A stretch of 5,776 nt of DNA from Planctomycetia bacterium (GTDB taxonomy: Bacteria; Planctomycetota; Phycisphaerae; Phycisphaerales; SM1A02): contig SYPI01000071.1 of assembly GCA_005804005.1 (NCBI GenBank), forward strand, positions 1-5,776, given 5' to 3'. Numbering within the stretch: the first letter of the stretch is position 1; the number at the start of each line of letters is the position of its first letter. The position numbers and the translations under genes were made by a program. Under the pieces are notes generated by a model. That model was given only the letters and a program-made list of their open reading frames with translations. It was not told the DNA's origin and made no database searches. Below are positions 5,211 to 5,776 of the stretch, one piece after another.

Positions 5211-5776
5211 CCCAAAGTCGCCGAGCGCCGCTTCCGCAATCTGATGATCACCACCGCCGCCAAGAGTGCGGCGATGGGCAAGGCGATCGCCGCGCAGCAT
5301 GCTGGCGCGGCGATCGCTGTTACTGTGGCGCCCAGCGCTCCGACCGTCTCGCCTAGCGCGTAGATCGGATTGGCCAAGCCGGCGGTAGACAGCAACGACC
5401 CGACCCGTCCCGTAGCTGTAGCAGCGTGGGTGGTTAGTGCCACGCCCCCGCCGGCAACCAGTGCGCAGGTCCATAGCACCAGCGGCGAGAGGCCGGGAGT
5501 GCCGGTCACATGTTCAAGCGGATCGGCGGCGCTCACCCCGAACTGGCTGGCGATCTCCACCCCCATCAGCAGCGTGCCCGCCGCAGTAGCCAGTGGCGCG
5601 GCGATGACATCCAGAAAGTGATCCACCGCCGGAAAGTGCGCCGCCACAATCTCCACAACGCAGGCCACGCTGAGCGTGCCGATGGCTGTGGTCGAACCGA
5701 GCCAATCCCAGCCGTCCCCCGGCCGAAGCCAGCCGCAACGGACCGCGATCGCCGCCCCGAGAACCGGCAGGAAGAC
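5207..5776 (-). CDS. DUF4126 family membrane protein, C-terminal 189 residues
   Basis: The frame is open to the window edge, so the N-terminus lies beyond base 5776; the GTG at 5668 is internal because family-like sequence continues upstream of it. Visible pieces match DUF4126 proteins: DWLGS (24-28), a membrane segment at about 29-46, FPAVDHFLD (48-56), a helix at 57-73, GLSPLVLWTCALVAGGGVAL (95-114) followed by THAA, and NPIYALGETVGALGA (136-150). A last membrane segment (about 153-178) is followed by the basic tail RLRKRR, suggesting a cytoplasmic C-terminus. The function of this family is unknown; its members are small polytopic membrane proteins. The segment coding residues 154-165 contains a 13-bp inverted repeat. 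The stop codon TAG lies in CTAG (5207-5210), shared with the stop of the convergent FlgO-like gene. Confidence 0.82.
   Translation of the reverse strand, partial: VFLPVLGAAIAVRCGWLRPGDGWDWLGSTTAIGTLSVACVVEIVAAHFPAVDHFLDVIAAPLATAAGTLLMGVEIASQFGVSAADPLEHVTGTPGLSPLVLWTCALVAGGGVALTTHAATATGRVGSLLSTAGLANPIYALGETVGALGATVTAIAAPACCAAIALPIAALLAAVVIIRLRKRRSATLG
5283..5317. repeat. 13-bp perfect inverted repeat with GCGATCGC ends
   Basis: GCGATCGCCGCGC (5283-5295) and its exact complement GCGCGGCGATCGC (5305-5317) flank a 9-nt loop. Each arm carries the octamer GCGATCGC at its outer end. It lies inside the DUF4126 gene and 73 nt past the stop of the convergent FlgO-like gene. No T-run follows on either side, so it is not a typical intrinsic terminator, although a transcript from the lipoprotein operon would fold into this strong hairpin. 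Confidence 0.75.

Overview
The window is a compact, GC-rich bacterial chromosome segment with six protein genes, two of them cut by the window edges, and one tRNA gene. It looks Gram-negative: it has a periplasmic adaptor of the HlyD/RND type and two lipoproteins that resemble the flagellar outer-membrane proteins FlgP and FlgO. A planctomycete-like or similar deep-branching origin is my best guess, from the secreted toroid protein paired with an adaptor and the style of the AroA C-terminus. This is inference; nothing in the window fixes the phylum.

Layout. Bases 1-446 (+) are the C-terminal third of aroA (EPSP synthase, shikimate pathway). Converging on it with a 55-bp overlap is a minus-strand two-gene operon: an HlyD-family adaptor (2981-1605), then a secreted alpha/alpha-toroid protein with prenyltransferase/squalene-oxidase-type repeats (1612-392), joined by an 8-bp stop/start overlap. 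The 308-bp divergent gap 2982-3289 holds tRNA-Gly(UCC) at 3035-3106 and a possible promoter for the rightward genes. Bases 3290-5210 (+) are a two-gene lipoprotein operon: an LPP20/FlgP-like lipoprotein with an unusual cysteine-rich insert, then a FlgO-domain lipoprotein. The final 570 bases (-) are the C-terminal part of a DUF4126 membrane protein; its stop codon shares the tetranucleotide CTAG with the stop codon of the FlgO-like gene.

How the genes relate. aroA, the adaptor/toroid operon, the lipoprotein pair and the DUF4126 gene look functionally independent. Within each two-gene operon the products share a destination, periplasm or outer membrane, and probably act together. The most interesting item is the FlgP-like/FlgO-like pair: a cell-surface lipoprotein module with no other flagellar gene in view, and a nine-cysteine cluster between the two halves of the LPP20-like protein. 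I see no CRISPR array, insertion sequence, integrase, toxin-antitoxin pair or phage gene.
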